64,000 nucleotides of DNA, from contig JAIXSO010000036.1 in the NCBI GenBank assembly GCA_027484685.1, forward strand, positions 1 to 64,000, written 5' to 3'. The translations under genes and the position numbers were made by a program. Positions 1 to 8,903 of this stretch are shown in pieces. Source of the DNA: Bacteroidota bacterium (GTDB lineage Bacteria > Bacteroidota > Bacteroidia > UKL13-3). The notes under the pieces are model-generated. The model made no database searches, was not told the origin of the DNA, and worked only from the letters and a program-made list of their open reading frames with translations. How positions within the stretch are numbered: position 1 is the first letter of the stretch; the number at the start of each line of letters is the position of its first letter.

Positions 1-100
1 TATCTCTGTTTTTTACTGCAAAAACAATTTGAATATAAATTTGAGAAAATGTACCAGCCATATTATTAATTTTTGTTTTTATATTTAATTATTCGTTTTT

Positions 101-432
101 ATTGACCTTGAAAAGGTCAAATGTTTATAGATGTTCGGTTTTGTTGCAATGGTGCGACCCCGATGAGGTCGAATGTTGTTGGATTATGTTGCTATAAACA
201 TTTGATACCTTCGGCATCAATTTGTTTCAATTATATTATTTTCTATCAACATGTAATACCTTCGGTATCATTTTTTCGTTGTATTTCAATTTTCGTTTTT
301 ATTGACCTTGAAAAGGTCATATGTTTATAACAAAACGAGTTAGTTTCAGTTGTGCGACCCCGATGGGGTCGAATGTTGTTGGATTATCTGTCAGGTTTTT
401 GGGTTTAATAAACATTTGATACCTTCGGCATC
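101..432. repeat. Array of 15-nt mini-hairpins in a 200-bp tandem duplication
   Basis: Seven short palindromes with 5-6 bp arms and a 3-nt loop are visible. GACCTT-GAA-AAGGTC lies at 104-118 and 304-318. GACCCC-GAT-GAGGTC lies at 156-170, and its perfect form with GGGGTC at 356-370. GATACC-TTC-GGCATC lies at 204-218 and 418-432. A related ATACC-TTC-GGTAT lies at 256-268. The first two families recur exactly 200 bp apart, so this is a diverged tandem duplication. Short reading frames here are built from the repeats and are not credible genes. Bases 1-100 show nothing recognisable. Confidence 0.85.
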
Positions 433-449
433 AATTTGTTGTCCAAGGT

Positions 450-495
450 CGGTGTCCTCACCGCACCTTATTCGGTTGGTTGGGAAACCAACCGA
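450..495. repeat. Two further hairpins (CGGTG/CACCG and a 10-bp stem)
   Basis: CGGTG-TCCT-CACCG is followed by a perfect 10-bp inverted repeat TCGGTTGGTT / AACCAACCGA with loop GGGA at 472-495. No T-tract follows either one, so they look like members of the dispersed hairpin families and not terminators. Confidence 0.6.
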
Positions 496-526
496 GGACA
501 ATTATAATTACCAACTATTATACACC

Positions 527-566
527 AAAAAAGCCCAACCGAAAAAAATTCAATTGGGCTTTTTTT
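527..566 (-). terminator. Bidirectional rho-independent terminator
   Basis: AAAAAAGCCCAA at 527-538 pairs with TTGGGCTTTTTT at 554-565, giving a GC-containing stem flanked by A and T runs on both sides. It sits directly after the stop codon of the minus-strand PKD protein gene, so terminating that gene is its likely main role. Confidence 0.75.
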
Positions 567-582
567 ATAAGTTAATACTGCC

Positions 583-1197
583 TTATGGTTGGCAATATTT
601 AGCTACGTAAGTTTTATTTTTTAGGATTAAATAAACCACATATATACCACTGTTTAATGAATTTGTTTCAATATTTTTAATGGTTTCTGTGCTTTCTATA
701 TTGGTTTGATACACTAAATTGCCATTGGCATTTCTGATTTCAACTATTCCGTTATCGTTGGCTTTATTGGCAATTCTTATGATATTATTATCTAAATCGT
801 TACTAATATCGGCAGCTTGTTTATTTAATAAAGTTTCTTGGCTTAAGTCTAAATCGTAAGCATAATCGCCTTGTTCTAAAGTATTGGTATTAGGTATTAC
901 TGTTATCATGCCTTTTTTGCAAATAGTATCTACCTGAGCACCTTTTGATACAATCATTTTTACATCGTAAACACCTGGTTTGGTGTATTTATGAGCAGGG
1001 TTAATGGAGTATTCCATTTGTCCATCGCCAAAATCCCATTTTACCCAATCGTAATTTTCAGGGTTTTGGGTAACAAAATAAACTGCTACATTTATTTTAG
1101 TAGTAATGTTTTTGTTAGGAGTAAAATTGTGGTTTATTTCAGAAGCATTAGCTAATAAAGAAATAAAAAGAGCTGCGGTAAAGAATATGTTTTTCAT
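583..1197 (-). CDS. Secreted PKD-domain protein with probable T9SS C-terminal sorting domain
   Basis: This 204-residue protein has an N-terminal signal peptide (about residues 1-18, ending ...LLANA). A PKD-type beta-sandwich follows: the motif WDFGDG near residue 54 and HKY..PGVYDV near residues 69-79 are the usual PKD signatures. The last 75 residues read like a degenerate T9SS type A sorting domain (NGNLVYQTN ... LNSGIYVVYLILKNKTYVAKY), although the end CQP is atypical. It is probably exported to the cell surface or medium; PKD domains usually mediate protein or carbohydrate contacts. The start is an ATG directly before the signal peptide. It follows the M1 peptidase gene on the same strand, but a terminator lies between them, so it is probably a separate transcript. 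No specific function can be given. Confidence 0.75.
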   Translation of the reverse strand: MKNIFFTAALFISLLANASEINHNFTPNKNITTKINVAVYFVTQNPENYDWVKWDFGDGQMEYSINPAHKYTKPGVYDVKMIVSKGAQVDTICKKGMITVIPNTNTLEQGDYAYDLDLSQETLLNKQAADISNDLDNNIIRIANKANDNGIVEIRNANGNLVYQTNIESTETIKNIETNSLNSGIYVVYLILKNKTYVAKYCQP

Positions 1198-1367
1198 AAT
1201 GGTAAGGTTTATTATTTTTAAAATTATGAACCTTTTACGCAGTTACTTTTCAATAAGTTACTTTAAAATTGGTGTTTATACACCATTGGTAATAATTTAA
1301 ATATGAATGGTTAATTTAAGTGATTTAAATTTTCAGCAGCTTTGTAAACTGATTTGGTAAAAATAAA

Positions 1368-1402
1368 AAACCACCTAAATATTTATTGTATCTAGGTGGT
1401 TT
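1368..1402 (-). terminator. Rho-independent terminator of the M1 peptidase gene
   Basis: AAACCACCTA pairs with TAGGTGGTTT around a 15-nt loop. Read on the minus strand, the stem is followed by TTTTTTATTTTT, and it lies about 50 bp after the stop codon of the peptidase. Confidence 0.8.
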
Positions 1403-1450
1403 GAAAAATTATTAAGCTTAAGTATTAATAATGTATATCGTAATATATTA

Positions 1451-3805
1451 CTATTTCTTTTCTCTGGCTTTTTGCATTAAGTTTAAATCGCTGTTGTCAA
1501 ATCTACCAATACGTTTGGTTTTAAATATATCAAACCTGCTTTCTATAATTTGGTTTGGCCAAGTATTGTTGCTTTCATCTATATCGGCAGTTTCTTTGTA
1601 TGGGTCAATTACAATTGATTGCACTTGTTTGGCTTTTGCAAATGTTTTGGTAAACTTCTGCTCGTTTTTGCGCCAAATATAAGCGCTAATGTATTCTGTT
1701 TCGCTTGTTCCATCGGTATAATTCCATTGAATAATAACTGGCATAACACAACCACCTTTATTTGAAAAATGCAATTCGTAATAAAAATTACTTTCGTAAG
1801 CAGCACTTTCCTCTGGCGTTAAAAGTGTAAGTCTTTCGTTTACGTTTTTGGTAACCGATTCCGGAAAATCTTCAGTTTTAGTTTTGTTGTAATAATAAAA
1901 ATCGCGTAAAGTGGTATCAATATCTACATAAAAAGCCATACCACTTTGTTTATTTCTTAGTTTTGAAACATGTTGAAACTCCACTGGAACTTCTCTACGT
2001 TTAATAGTCTCTATTCTTTCAGGCACAGCTTTGGTATTGTTTACCCTGATTAAACTTACCGAATCTAAACTGATATCCACTGGGTCAATATCGTAAAACC
2101 AACCTCTCCAAAACCAATCTAAATCTACTCCTGAAGCATCTTCCATGGTGCGGTAAAAATCTGATGGAGTTGGGTGTTTAAATTGCCAGCGTTGTGCATA
2201 TTGTTTAAATGCAAAATCAAATAGTTCTCTGCCCATTACTGTTTCGCGTAAAATATTTAAAGCGGTAGCTGGTTTTCCATAAGCATTTGCACCAAAATTA
2301 TTGATGTTTTCGCTATTGGTCATAATAGGTTCTAGCTGGTCTTTGCTCAATCGCATATAATCCACTATTTTATGAGCAGGTCCGCGGCTACTTGGGTAAT
2401 TATTATCAAATTCTTGTTCGGTTAAAAATTGTACAAAAGTGTTTAAACCTTCGTCCATCCAACTCCATTGGCGCTCATCGCTATTAATAATCATAGGAAA
2501 AAAGTTGTGGCCAACTTCGTGTATAATTACACCAATCATTCCGTATTTGGTACGTTCAGTATAGGTTCCGTCTGTTTCGGTTCTGCCATAATTAAAGCAA
2601 ATCATTGGGTATTCCATTCCGCTTGCAGCTTCTACGCTGATGGCAGTTGGGTAAGAATAATTTACAGTAAATTTAGAATATGTTTTAATGGTGTGAGCCA
2701 CCACTTTAGTTGAGTATTTACTGTATAACGCATACGATTCTTTAGGATAATAACTCATACACATTACATTTTTTTCGCCTTGTTTTATGGCCATGGCATC
2801 CCACACAAATTTGCGAGAACTTCCCCAAGCAAAATCGCGCACATTTTCGGCTGTGTAAACCCAAGTTTTGTAATTGGTTTTATCAGGATTAGCTTCTTTG
2901 GCTTTAGCTTCATCAAGGGTAACTATTTCAATTGGGCTATTGGCACTTTGCGCTTTTTTCCATTTGGCTAATTGCGCAGCAGTTAATACTTCTTCGTAGT
3001 TTTTGCAAACACCTGTTGATGCAATTATATGATCAGCAGGCACTTTCATTTTTACTTTAAAATCGCCAAAGGCTAATGAAAACTCGCCTCTTCCGGTAAA
3101 TTGTTTGTTATTCCAACCACCATAATCGTTGTAAACACACATACGTGGATACCATTGAGAAATGGTAAATAAACAGTTGCCATTATCTTCAAAAAATTCG
3201 TAACCACCACGGCCACCAATTTTCATTCGTTCAGGAATTTTATAGTTCCATTTAATTTTAAAAACCAATTTACCTTTGCTTTTTAAAACCTTAGGTAAAT
3301 CAATGCGCATCATGGTATTGTTAATGGTGTAAGGTAAATTATTGCCCGCAATATCGGTTACAGAAATTATGTTTACACCATAACCATCTAGTTTTTTCTT
3401 TACATCAAGCCCAAATAATTCCACATCTGTAATTGGTTTCGAAATTTTACTACCATCAAAGTAGTTAGATTCTGTTTTTACATGATGCTCGTTTTCATCT
3501 AATTGCAACCATAAATAATTTAAATTATCAGGCGAATTATTGAAATAAGTAATTTTCTCTGAACCTTCTAGTTTTAATTCTTTTTCGTTTAAAAATGCAT
3601 CTATTTCATAATCGGCCTTTTGTTGCCAATATTGATTTCCAGGTGCACCTGAAGCAGTTCTAAAATTATTGGCATCGGGTAAAATGGTTCCCAATTGCTC
3701 AAACTTGTTTCCGTGGTTCGATTTTGGATTGTTTTGAATGTTTTGTGCTAAACACCAATTAACTGAAACAATAGAAACAAATGATAGAAGTAGGTTTTTA
3801 TACAT
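1451..3805 (-). CDS. Secreted M1-family zinc metallopeptidase (aminopeptidase-like)
   Basis: The 784-residue protein starts with a signal peptide (residues 1-20, ...NWCLA|QN). The gluzincin zinc site is intact: HEVGH at 429-433 followed after 18 residues by E452, so H429, H433 and E452 are the predicted zinc ligands and E430 the catalytic base. SGMEYP at 395-400 sits where M1 enzymes carry the GxMEN exopeptidase motif, here altered at the last position. An N-terminal beta-sandwich domain (about 60-270) precedes the catalytic domain and a beta-rich C-terminal region follows from about 590. It probably hydrolyses peptides in the periplasm or at the cell surface. It lacks an obvious T9SS sorting domain. 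A minus-strand terminator lies just downstream. Family assignment is firm; substrate is unknown. Confidence 0.92.
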   Translation of the reverse strand: MYKNLLLSFVSIVSVNWCLAQNIQNNPKSNHGNKFEQLGTILPDANNFRTASGAPGNQYWQQKADYEIDAFLNEKELKLEGSEKITYFNNSPDNLNYLWLQLDENEHHVKTESNYFDGSKISKPITDVELFGLDVKKKLDGYGVNIISVTDIAGNNLPYTINNTMMRIDLPKVLKSKGKLVFKIKWNYKIPERMKIGGRGGYEFFEDNGNCLFTISQWYPRMCVYNDYGGWNNKQFTGRGEFSLAFGDFKVKMKVPADHIIASTGVCKNYEEVLTAAQLAKWKKAQSANSPIEIVTLDEAKAKEANPDKTNYKTWVYTAENVRDFAWGSSRKFVWDAMAIKQGEKNVMCMSYYPKESYALYSKYSTKVVAHTIKTYSKFTVNYSYPTAISVEAASGMEYPMICFNYGRTETDGTYTERTKYGMIGVIIHEVGHNFFPMIINSDERQWSWMDEGLNTFVQFLTEQEFDNNYPSSRGPAHKIVDYMRLSKDQLEPIMTNSENINNFGANAYGKPATALNILRETVMGRELFDFAFKQYAQRWQFKHPTPSDFYRTMEDASGVDLDWFWRGWFYDIDPVDISLDSVSLIRVNNTKAVPERIETIKRREVPVEFQHVSKLRNKQSGMAFYVDIDTTLRDFYYYNKTKTEDFPESVTKNVNERLTLLTPEESAAYESNFYYELHFSNKGGCVMPVIIQWNYTDGTSETEYISAYIWRKNEQKFTKTFAKAKQVQSIVIDPYKETADIDESNNTWPNQIIESRFDIFKTKRIGRFDNSDLNLMQKAREKK

Positions 3806-3881
3806 ATATAAATTTTATTTTTTGCTGTAAAGTACAACAATAATAAAATTTATTGAATGAAACGTAGTTTCAATTCCTGAT

Positions 3882-4565
3882 TTAATTGGTAAAATAGTTC
3901 TTTAAAAACACATCATCATCCGAAATTTTGCCTACTACTTTGTAATCTGACTTTTCTAAAACCACCGATTCGGTTGCTTTTTCATTGACTACACAAAACG
4001 GAAATCGGCCACTGGCGTGGATAAAGCGCACTTCGTTAGTAGAGTCAATATAAATAAAACCGGTATGATTATCTAACCCAATGATGTAAATTCCTTTCCC
4101 TTTTTTGCTAATACCGTTTATAAAATTTTGCAAACTAAGGCTGTTAAAATGTGTAATATTTTGTTTTTGCACCAAGCTTCGTATCATTTCCTCTGATGCA
4201 CATTGGGCTAATTTTACCCTATTTAGTTTTACACCTGCGTGGCTTAAAGTGGTGGTTACAAAATAGCCACAAGCTATACTGCCATCGCCCGGAGTGGTGG
4301 TGTTGCCATAAAACGACCAACGTGTTCCGTACCAAAATGGAAAAATATGTTTGGTGAGCGCATTGATAAAAAACTGCTGTTGTTTTTGTTTGGATAGTTT
4401 TCCAAATTCAGTTTTTTGAGATTTTATAATAGTTAGCTCTTGTTTATACTTTTTGGGTGTAAAATAAAAGGCATGATAACCTGGCAAAATGGCTCTGTAA
4501 GGCGAAAACCAAATTATAATTACCAATATAACTGTGGTAATTAATATAATTTTTAATGCTTTCAT
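3882..4565 (-). CDS. Membrane-anchored NlpC/P60-like or transglutaminase-like cysteine hydrolase (tentative)
   Basis: I do not recognise a named family with certainty. One N-terminal membrane segment (about residues 4-20 of the ATG-started form) is followed by a soluble domain. The pattern WYGT.W...G.....PG.G.IACGYFV, with a cysteine at the start of a helix and later histidines in LDNHTGFIYI and FIHASG, resembles the Cys-His layout of NlpC/P60 or CHAP amidases. The ATG at 4565 is preferred over a TTG at 4574. The start lies 12 nt after the stop of pcm on the same strand, which suggests one transcript. A role in cell-wall or protein processing is inference only. Confidence 0.6.
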   Translation of the reverse strand: MKALKIILITTVILVIIIWFSPYRAILPGYHAFYFTPKKYKQELTIIKSQKTEFGKLSKQKQQQFFINALTKHIFPFWYGTRWSFYGNTTTPGDGSIACGYFVTTTLSHAGVKLNRVKLAQCASEEMIRSLVQKQNITHFNSLSLQNFINGISKKGKGIYIIGLDNHTGFIYIDSTNEVRFIHASGRFPFCVVNEKATESVVLEKSDYKVVGKISDDDVFLKNYFTN

Positions 4566-4577
4566 GTTAGCCAAAAT

Positions 4578-5222
4578 TTACCAAGCTTGCTCGCCAATTA
4601 AAGGCACAAACCTAAAGTTTTCTAGGGTAATTTCTTCAAAAGTGGTGGCCGATGTTTTTACTATGCTATGCATTTTTTGCGTTTGGCTATCGCCAATAGG
4701 AATAATTAAAATACCACCAATTTTTAATTGGTTTATGAGCGAATCGGGTAATACAGGTGCACCTGCGGTAACTATTATTTTATCGTAAGGAGCTGCCTCG
4801 GTATAACCTTTACTGCCATCGCCTAAAATGCAAGTGGCTTTGTAACCAAATTTGGCAATTCGGGTATGGGCTTTTTTAAAAAGTTCAGGTTGACGTTCAA
4901 TGGTGTAAAGTTCTACTCCAAGTTCTAATAATATAATGGATTGATAGGCTGAGCCTGTTCCTACTTCTAGTACTTTATCGCCTTTTTCTATTTGTAAAAG
5001 TTGGGTTTGATAGGCTACAGTGTAAGGTTGGCTTATAGTTTGTCCTGCATCTATTTTAAAGGCTTTATCCTGGTAAGCATGTGTTCTAAATTCAGGTTGA
5101 ATAAAAAAATGACGTGGAATTTTAAGCATAGCAGCCAATACTTTTTCATCTACTATGCCTTTGGTTTTTAGTTCTTCCATTAATCGCTTGCGTGCACCTC
5201 TGTCTTTAAAAGTATCTTCCAT
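4578..5222 (-). CDS. pcm: Protein-L-isoaspartate O-methyltransferase
   Basis: The 214-residue product matches the family length. It shows GQTISQPYTVA (60-70), the conserved substrate-side motif of PCMT, and the SAM-binding motif I VLEVGTGSAYQ (84-94). The later motif IIVTAGAP is also present. The enzyme transfers a methyl group from S-adenosylmethionine to isoaspartyl residues in aged proteins, starting their repair in the cytoplasm. The ATG start gives a full family N-terminus. The downstream cysteine-hydrolase-like gene is closely spaced and likely co-transcribed. The 250 bp upstream separate it from the divergent polysaccharide operon. Confidence 0.93.
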   Translation of the reverse strand: MEDTFKDRGARKRLMEELKTKGIVDEKVLAAMLKIPRHFFIQPEFRTHAYQDKAFKIDAGQTISQPYTVAYQTQLLQIEKGDKVLEVGTGSAYQSIILLELGVELYTIERQPELFKKAHTRIAKFGYKATCILGDGSKGYTEAAPYDKIIVTAGAPVLPDSLINQLKIGGILIIPIGDSQTQKMHSIVKTSATTFEEITLENFRFVPLIGEQAW

Positions 5223-5474
5223 TATTGTTTTGCAAAATAAGCAAGCGTTTTATAACCTTATTTACATATTTGCAGATAAAAACATTTGGTGTGTGAATAT
5301 TTTAAACTACTATACATTTTTGGGTAAAAATAGCTAAAGTGTACATTTTATATGTTAAATTGAATGTCGCTGTTTACAGTTTAGTGGCGTAAAATATTAT
5401 TTGAATGGCATTAGCGCTTAGTTTTGTTTTTGATTATTAAAGTATAAAAACCTAATCTATTTAAAAGCGTAACA

Positions 5475-6410
5475 ATGATTCAAATTGGTATAGCCGGAGC
5501 TAATGAGCTAAGCAAAAGACATATCGAAAAGATTTTAGAGATAAAAGATTTTAGATTAGTTGGTTTTTACGACCACGATGAACAAAGTAGTGAGCTTATA
5601 AGCAATACCTTTGGCTTAAAAAGATTTGAATCTTATGCCGATTTATTGGCTAATACCCAAGCTATTGATATTCTTTCGCCTGTTGGTACGCATTATAAAT
5701 ATGCTTTAAAAGCCATTGAAAATTGTCGTCATGTATTTATTGATAAAGTGTTAAGCGAAAATTTAGATGAAGCCAAAGAATTAGCTAACTTAGCTTATGA
5801 AGCTAATATTCAATTACATGTTAGTAGGTACGAACGTTTTCATCCTAATTTCCAATTATTAAAAAAGCTTCTTAATAATCCATTATATATCGAATCTTCT
5901 AAGTTCGATCCACACGTAATAAACCTTTCGCCCGATAATTTAGTTTTTGATTTATTGTTAAATGAGTTGGAATTGGTTTTAAATATTGTAAAAGCCAATG
6001 TGTTAAAAATTAGAACTACTGGTGTTTGCATGCACAGCGATACCATTGATTTTATAAATGTACGCTTGGAGTTTGACAATGGCTGTGTTTATAACATGGT
6101 AGGAGGGAGCTTTAAATCGGAACAGCGCAACAAGATTAAGTTTTTTCAAAAAAATAAAACCTATAGTTTTGATTTAACTAATTTTAGAATTTCGCTTTTA
6201 AACTCAAGCGAGGAAGTTAATGAAGTACAGGAAGAACAAATTTTAAGAAATTCAGGTAAAAACACTACCGAAATGATAAAGCGTGAGTTGGAGCATTTTG
6301 CTCAAAATATTACTCATCAATCATTGCGTTTACGCACTTATTACGATAATTATCAGGCCATAGAAGTAGCACATCGCATTATTGAAGATTTACAAAAACA
6401 CAAAAGGTAA
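5475..6410 (+). CDS. Gfo/Idh/MocA-family NAD(P)-dependent oxidoreductase
   Basis: A 311-residue protein opens with a Rossmann fold (IGIAGANELSKRHIEKI, residues 3-19; GxxGxxxxxxH variant). The family motif DILSPVGTHYKYALKAIENCRHVFIDKVLS follows at about 75-105, where the usual EKP is replaced by DKV. The C-terminal half is a GFO-type alpha/beta domain. Such enzymes oxidise or reduce sugar-derived substrates and often act in nucleotide-sugar synthesis for surface polysaccharides. It is the first gene of a plus-strand set with a lipoprotein and a sugar-phosphate transferase, which supports a role in glycan synthesis. The altered lysine motif suggests either an unusual substrate or an altered mechanism. 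Exact substrate is unknown. Confidence 0.85.
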   Translation: MIQIGIAGANELSKRHIEKILEIKDFRLVGFYDHDEQSSELISNTFGLKRFESYADLLANTQAIDILSPVGTHYKYALKAIENCRHVFIDKVLSENLDEAKELANLAYEANIQLHVSRYERFHPNFQLLKKLLNNPLYIESSKFDPHVINLSPDNLVFDLLLNELELVLNIVKANVLKIRTTGVCMHSDTIDFINVRLEFDNGCVYNMVGGSFKSEQRNKIKFFQKNKTYSFDLTNFRISLLNSSEEVNEVQEEQILRNSGKNTTEMIKRELEHFAQNITHQSLRLRTYYDNYQAIEVAHRIIEDLQKHKR

Positions 6411-6488
6411 TTTTTAGTTTTTTCTTTTGTCTGTAAAATTAGGAACATTATTAGGCTTTTTGCGCATTTATAGTACATTTGCCAATAT

Positions 6489-7370
6489 ATGCTAGCACAT
6501 AAAAGAAACTACATTATTTTTCTTTTGCTTTTTTTCATTGCATGCTCAATTGAGAAAGCAACCATACCCTCATACGTTTACATCAAAAAATTTAAACTAA
6601 CTACCAATCAAGCATTAATGGGCGATACATCGGCCGATATTCAAGATGTGTGGTTGTATCAAAACAACGAATTTAAAGGTTCGTTTGGTTTACCAACCTA
6701 TATTCCATTACCCGAAAAATCAAAGCAAAACATAACTCTTCGTGCTGGAGTAAAACGTTCAGGTCAAGACGATCAGCGCTTGCAATACCCTTTTTTTACT
6801 GATTATGACACCATTTTGCCGTTGGCCGATTTGCGAAGCGATACCATTCAACCAAGAGTAACTTATTTAAGCAATTGCAAGTTTCCAATCATACAAGATT
6901 ACGATGGTGCTGTAAATTTCTTTTCTATTTTTAGACCCAAAACAGGCGATAGTATAATTAAAGTAAACGATGTTACAGCATGGAAAATTAATAATAACTG
7001 TGCTAAGTTGGTTTTATCTGATTCTACTTATCAGTTAAATTATTTGTCAAAAGAAATAAGCGATTTACCATCTAATGGAATTAGCACTTATTTGGAAGTA
7101 GATTATAAATGCAATGACATGTTTGTTATAGGTTTAAATGTACTTTATACCGATGGTAGTTCTCGTGGATACAGTGTTTTTAGTGCGAATTCAACAGGTG
7201 GCGTTTGGAAAAAAGCCTATATTGATTATTCAACTGAAATTAGCTCTGAAATAGCACAAAGAGGAAAAGGTACTCAATTTCAAATACTTATTCAAGTTAC
7301 AAAATCGGGAACTCCGCTTACCGACAATACGCAATTATTTATAGATAATATTAAATTGATTCACTTTTGA
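6489..7370 (+). CDS. Lipoprotein of unknown function in polysaccharide operon
   Basis: The 293-residue product starts with a hydrophobic signal and a lipobox (FFIACS, cysteine about residue 19), so it should be lipid-anchored after export. The rest is predicted beta-rich without a motif I can name. Its stop codon overlaps the TTG start of the glycosyl-phosphate transferase (TTGA overlap at 7367-7370), which implies translational coupling. Similar lipoproteins often accompany polyprenyl glycosylphosphotransferase genes in Bacteroidota, but a specific activity cannot be given. Confidence 0.75.
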   Translation: MLAHKRNYIIFLLLFFIACSIEKATIPSYVYIKKFKLTTNQALMGDTSADIQDVWLYQNNEFKGSFGLPTYIPLPEKSKQNITLRAGVKRSGQDDQRLQYPFFTDYDTILPLADLRSDTIQPRVTYLSNCKFPIIQDYDGAVNFFSIFRPKTGDSIIKVNDVTAWKINNNCAKLVLSDSTYQLNYLSKEISDLPSNGISTYLEVDYKCNDMFVIGLNVLYTDGSSRGYSVFSANSTGGVWKKAYIDYSTEISSEIAQRGKGTQFQILIQVTKSGTPLTDNTQLFIDNIKLIHF

Positions 7371-8791
7371 TACGCAAAAGAAAACTATTTACCATTGCCC
7401 TTATTTTGTTTGATGCCTTGGCTGCTGCTTTGGCATGGTCAATGTTTTTTGCCTATAGAAAACTATTTATTGAAACCGATTTATATGGTAAAATAGATGT
7501 AGTGTTAGATAAAAATTTTTATTTAGGACTTATTTATATTCCTATATTTTGGGTAATACTTTATTTTTTAGCAGGAAATTATAAAGATGTTTGGCGTAAA
7601 TCGCGTATCAAAGAGGTTTCAAAAACTTTTAGCATAACTATTATTGGGGTTATATTGTTGTTTTTTACCCTATTATTAGACGATGCAGTTGGAAATTATC
7701 AAGCTTACTATCGCACTACTATTGCTTTATTTATTTTACAGTTTTCGTTAACGCTTACCGAGCGTTTGGTTTCTGCTACCTATATAATAAAAAAGTTACG
7801 TAAAAGACAATTAGGTTTTAATACATTAGTTATAGGTGACAATGAGCGAACGCTGCATTTGGTAAACGAACTCAATGCTAAAAATAATGCACAAGGTTTT
7901 TTAATTAAAGGATATATCAGCAATAAAAATAGCGTAGCTCATAATCATAAACTGAATAATGATTTAAAGTTTTTAGGCCATTATGCTGATTTGCCACATA
8001 TTATAAAAGAACTTGAAATTGAAGAAATTATTATTGGCATTGAAAGTAATAATCATAATGAATTGAATGTTATAACCAATTTGTTGGAAGACGAAAACGT
8101 GGTATTGCGCATTATTCCTGATACTTACGATTTAAGAAGCGGCTCAGTTCGTTTAGAAAACGTGGTTGGTACAGCCTTAATCGAAATCAATCAAGATGTA
8201 ATGCCCCAATGGCAAAAATTTATTAAACGTGCTTTAGATATTTTGATTTCAACCATTGTACTTGTTGGTTTATCCCCAGTTTTTATTTTAGTAGCACTTG
8301 GTGTTAAATTAAGTAGTCCGGGGCCAATTTTATTTAAACAAATACGTATTGGTTACAAAGGAAAGCCTTTTTATATTTTAAAGTTCAGGAGCATGTATGT
8401 AAATGCGGAATCTGATGGGCCTGCACTTTCTAGCGATAACGATGATAGAAGAACCAAGTTTGGCGTATTTATTCGTAAATACAGATTTGATGAATTGCCA
8501 CAATTTTACAACGTATTGGTTGGCGAAATGAGCTTAGTTGGTCCAAGGCCTGAACGTAAATTTTTTATTGATCAAATTATAAAAATTGCACCACATTATA
8601 AACATTTACAACGGGTAAAACCCGGTATTACCAGTTGGGGAATGGTTAAATATGGTTATGCCGAAAATATTGATGAAATGGTAGAACGCCTTCAGTTTGA
8701 TATTTTATATATCGAAAATCGTTCCATTGCCATTGATTTTAGAATATTGATTTATACCGCTCTCATCATTATTCAAGGCAGAGGTAAGTAA
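7367..8791 (+). CDS. Polyprenyl glycosylphosphotransferase (exopolysaccharide initiating sugar transferase)
   Basis: A 474-residue membrane enzyme. Four to five N-terminal helices (about 1-140) and a Rossmann-like segment (FNTLVIGDNERTLHLVNEL, about 155-175) precede the C-terminal bacterial sugar-transferase domain from about residue 285. That domain begins KRALDILIS, has one membrane helix (IVLVGLSPVFILVALGV), and contains FKQIRIGYKGKPFYILKFRSM, RKYRFDELPQFYNVL and GEMSLVGPRPER, the family hallmarks. It transfers a sugar-1-phosphate from a nucleotide sugar to undecaprenyl phosphate at the inner membrane, starting polysaccharide repeat-unit synthesis. The start is TTG, overlapping the stop of the preceding lipoprotein gene by 3 nt. 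Confidence 0.92.
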   Translation: MIRKRKLFTIALILFDALAAALAWSMFFAYRKLFIETDLYGKIDVVLDKNFYLGLIYIPIFWVILYFLAGNYKDVWRKSRIKEVSKTFSITIIGVILLFFTLLLDDAVGNYQAYYRTTIALFILQFSLTLTERLVSATYIIKKLRKRQLGFNTLVIGDNERTLHLVNELNAKNNAQGFLIKGYISNKNSVAHNHKLNNDLKFLGHYADLPHIIKELEIEEIIIGIESNNHNELNVITNLLEDENVVLRIIPDTYDLRSGSVRLENVVGTALIEINQDVMPQWQKFIKRALDILISTIVLVGLSPVFILVALGVKLSSPGPILFKQIRIGYKGKPFYILKFRSMYVNAESDGPALSSDNDDRRTKFGVFIRKYRFDELPQFYNVLVGEMSLVGPRPERKFFIDQIIKIAPHYKHLQRVKPGITSWGMVKYGYAENIDEMVERLQFDILYIENRSIAIDFRILIYTALIIIQGRGK

Positions 8792-8903
8792 CATTTTTGA
8801 GATTAATAAATGCACAACAATTTCTTGTTGTTGGCTAAACAACTTAATTTAAAAAATATTATAAGGTTTTGAATTTCGATTTTTCGAATTCGAATTTCAT
8901 AAA

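Noticed and set aside
121-610. Two short plus-strand reading frames (69 and 86 codons)
   Set aside because: They are made of the duplicated mini-hairpin repeats and a terminator; no domain, and the shared peptide pieces follow the DNA repeats.
8814-8831. ACAACAA-TTTC-TTGTTGT hairpin after the sugar transferase gene as terminator
   Set aside because: The stem is weak and AT-rich and is not followed by a T run.
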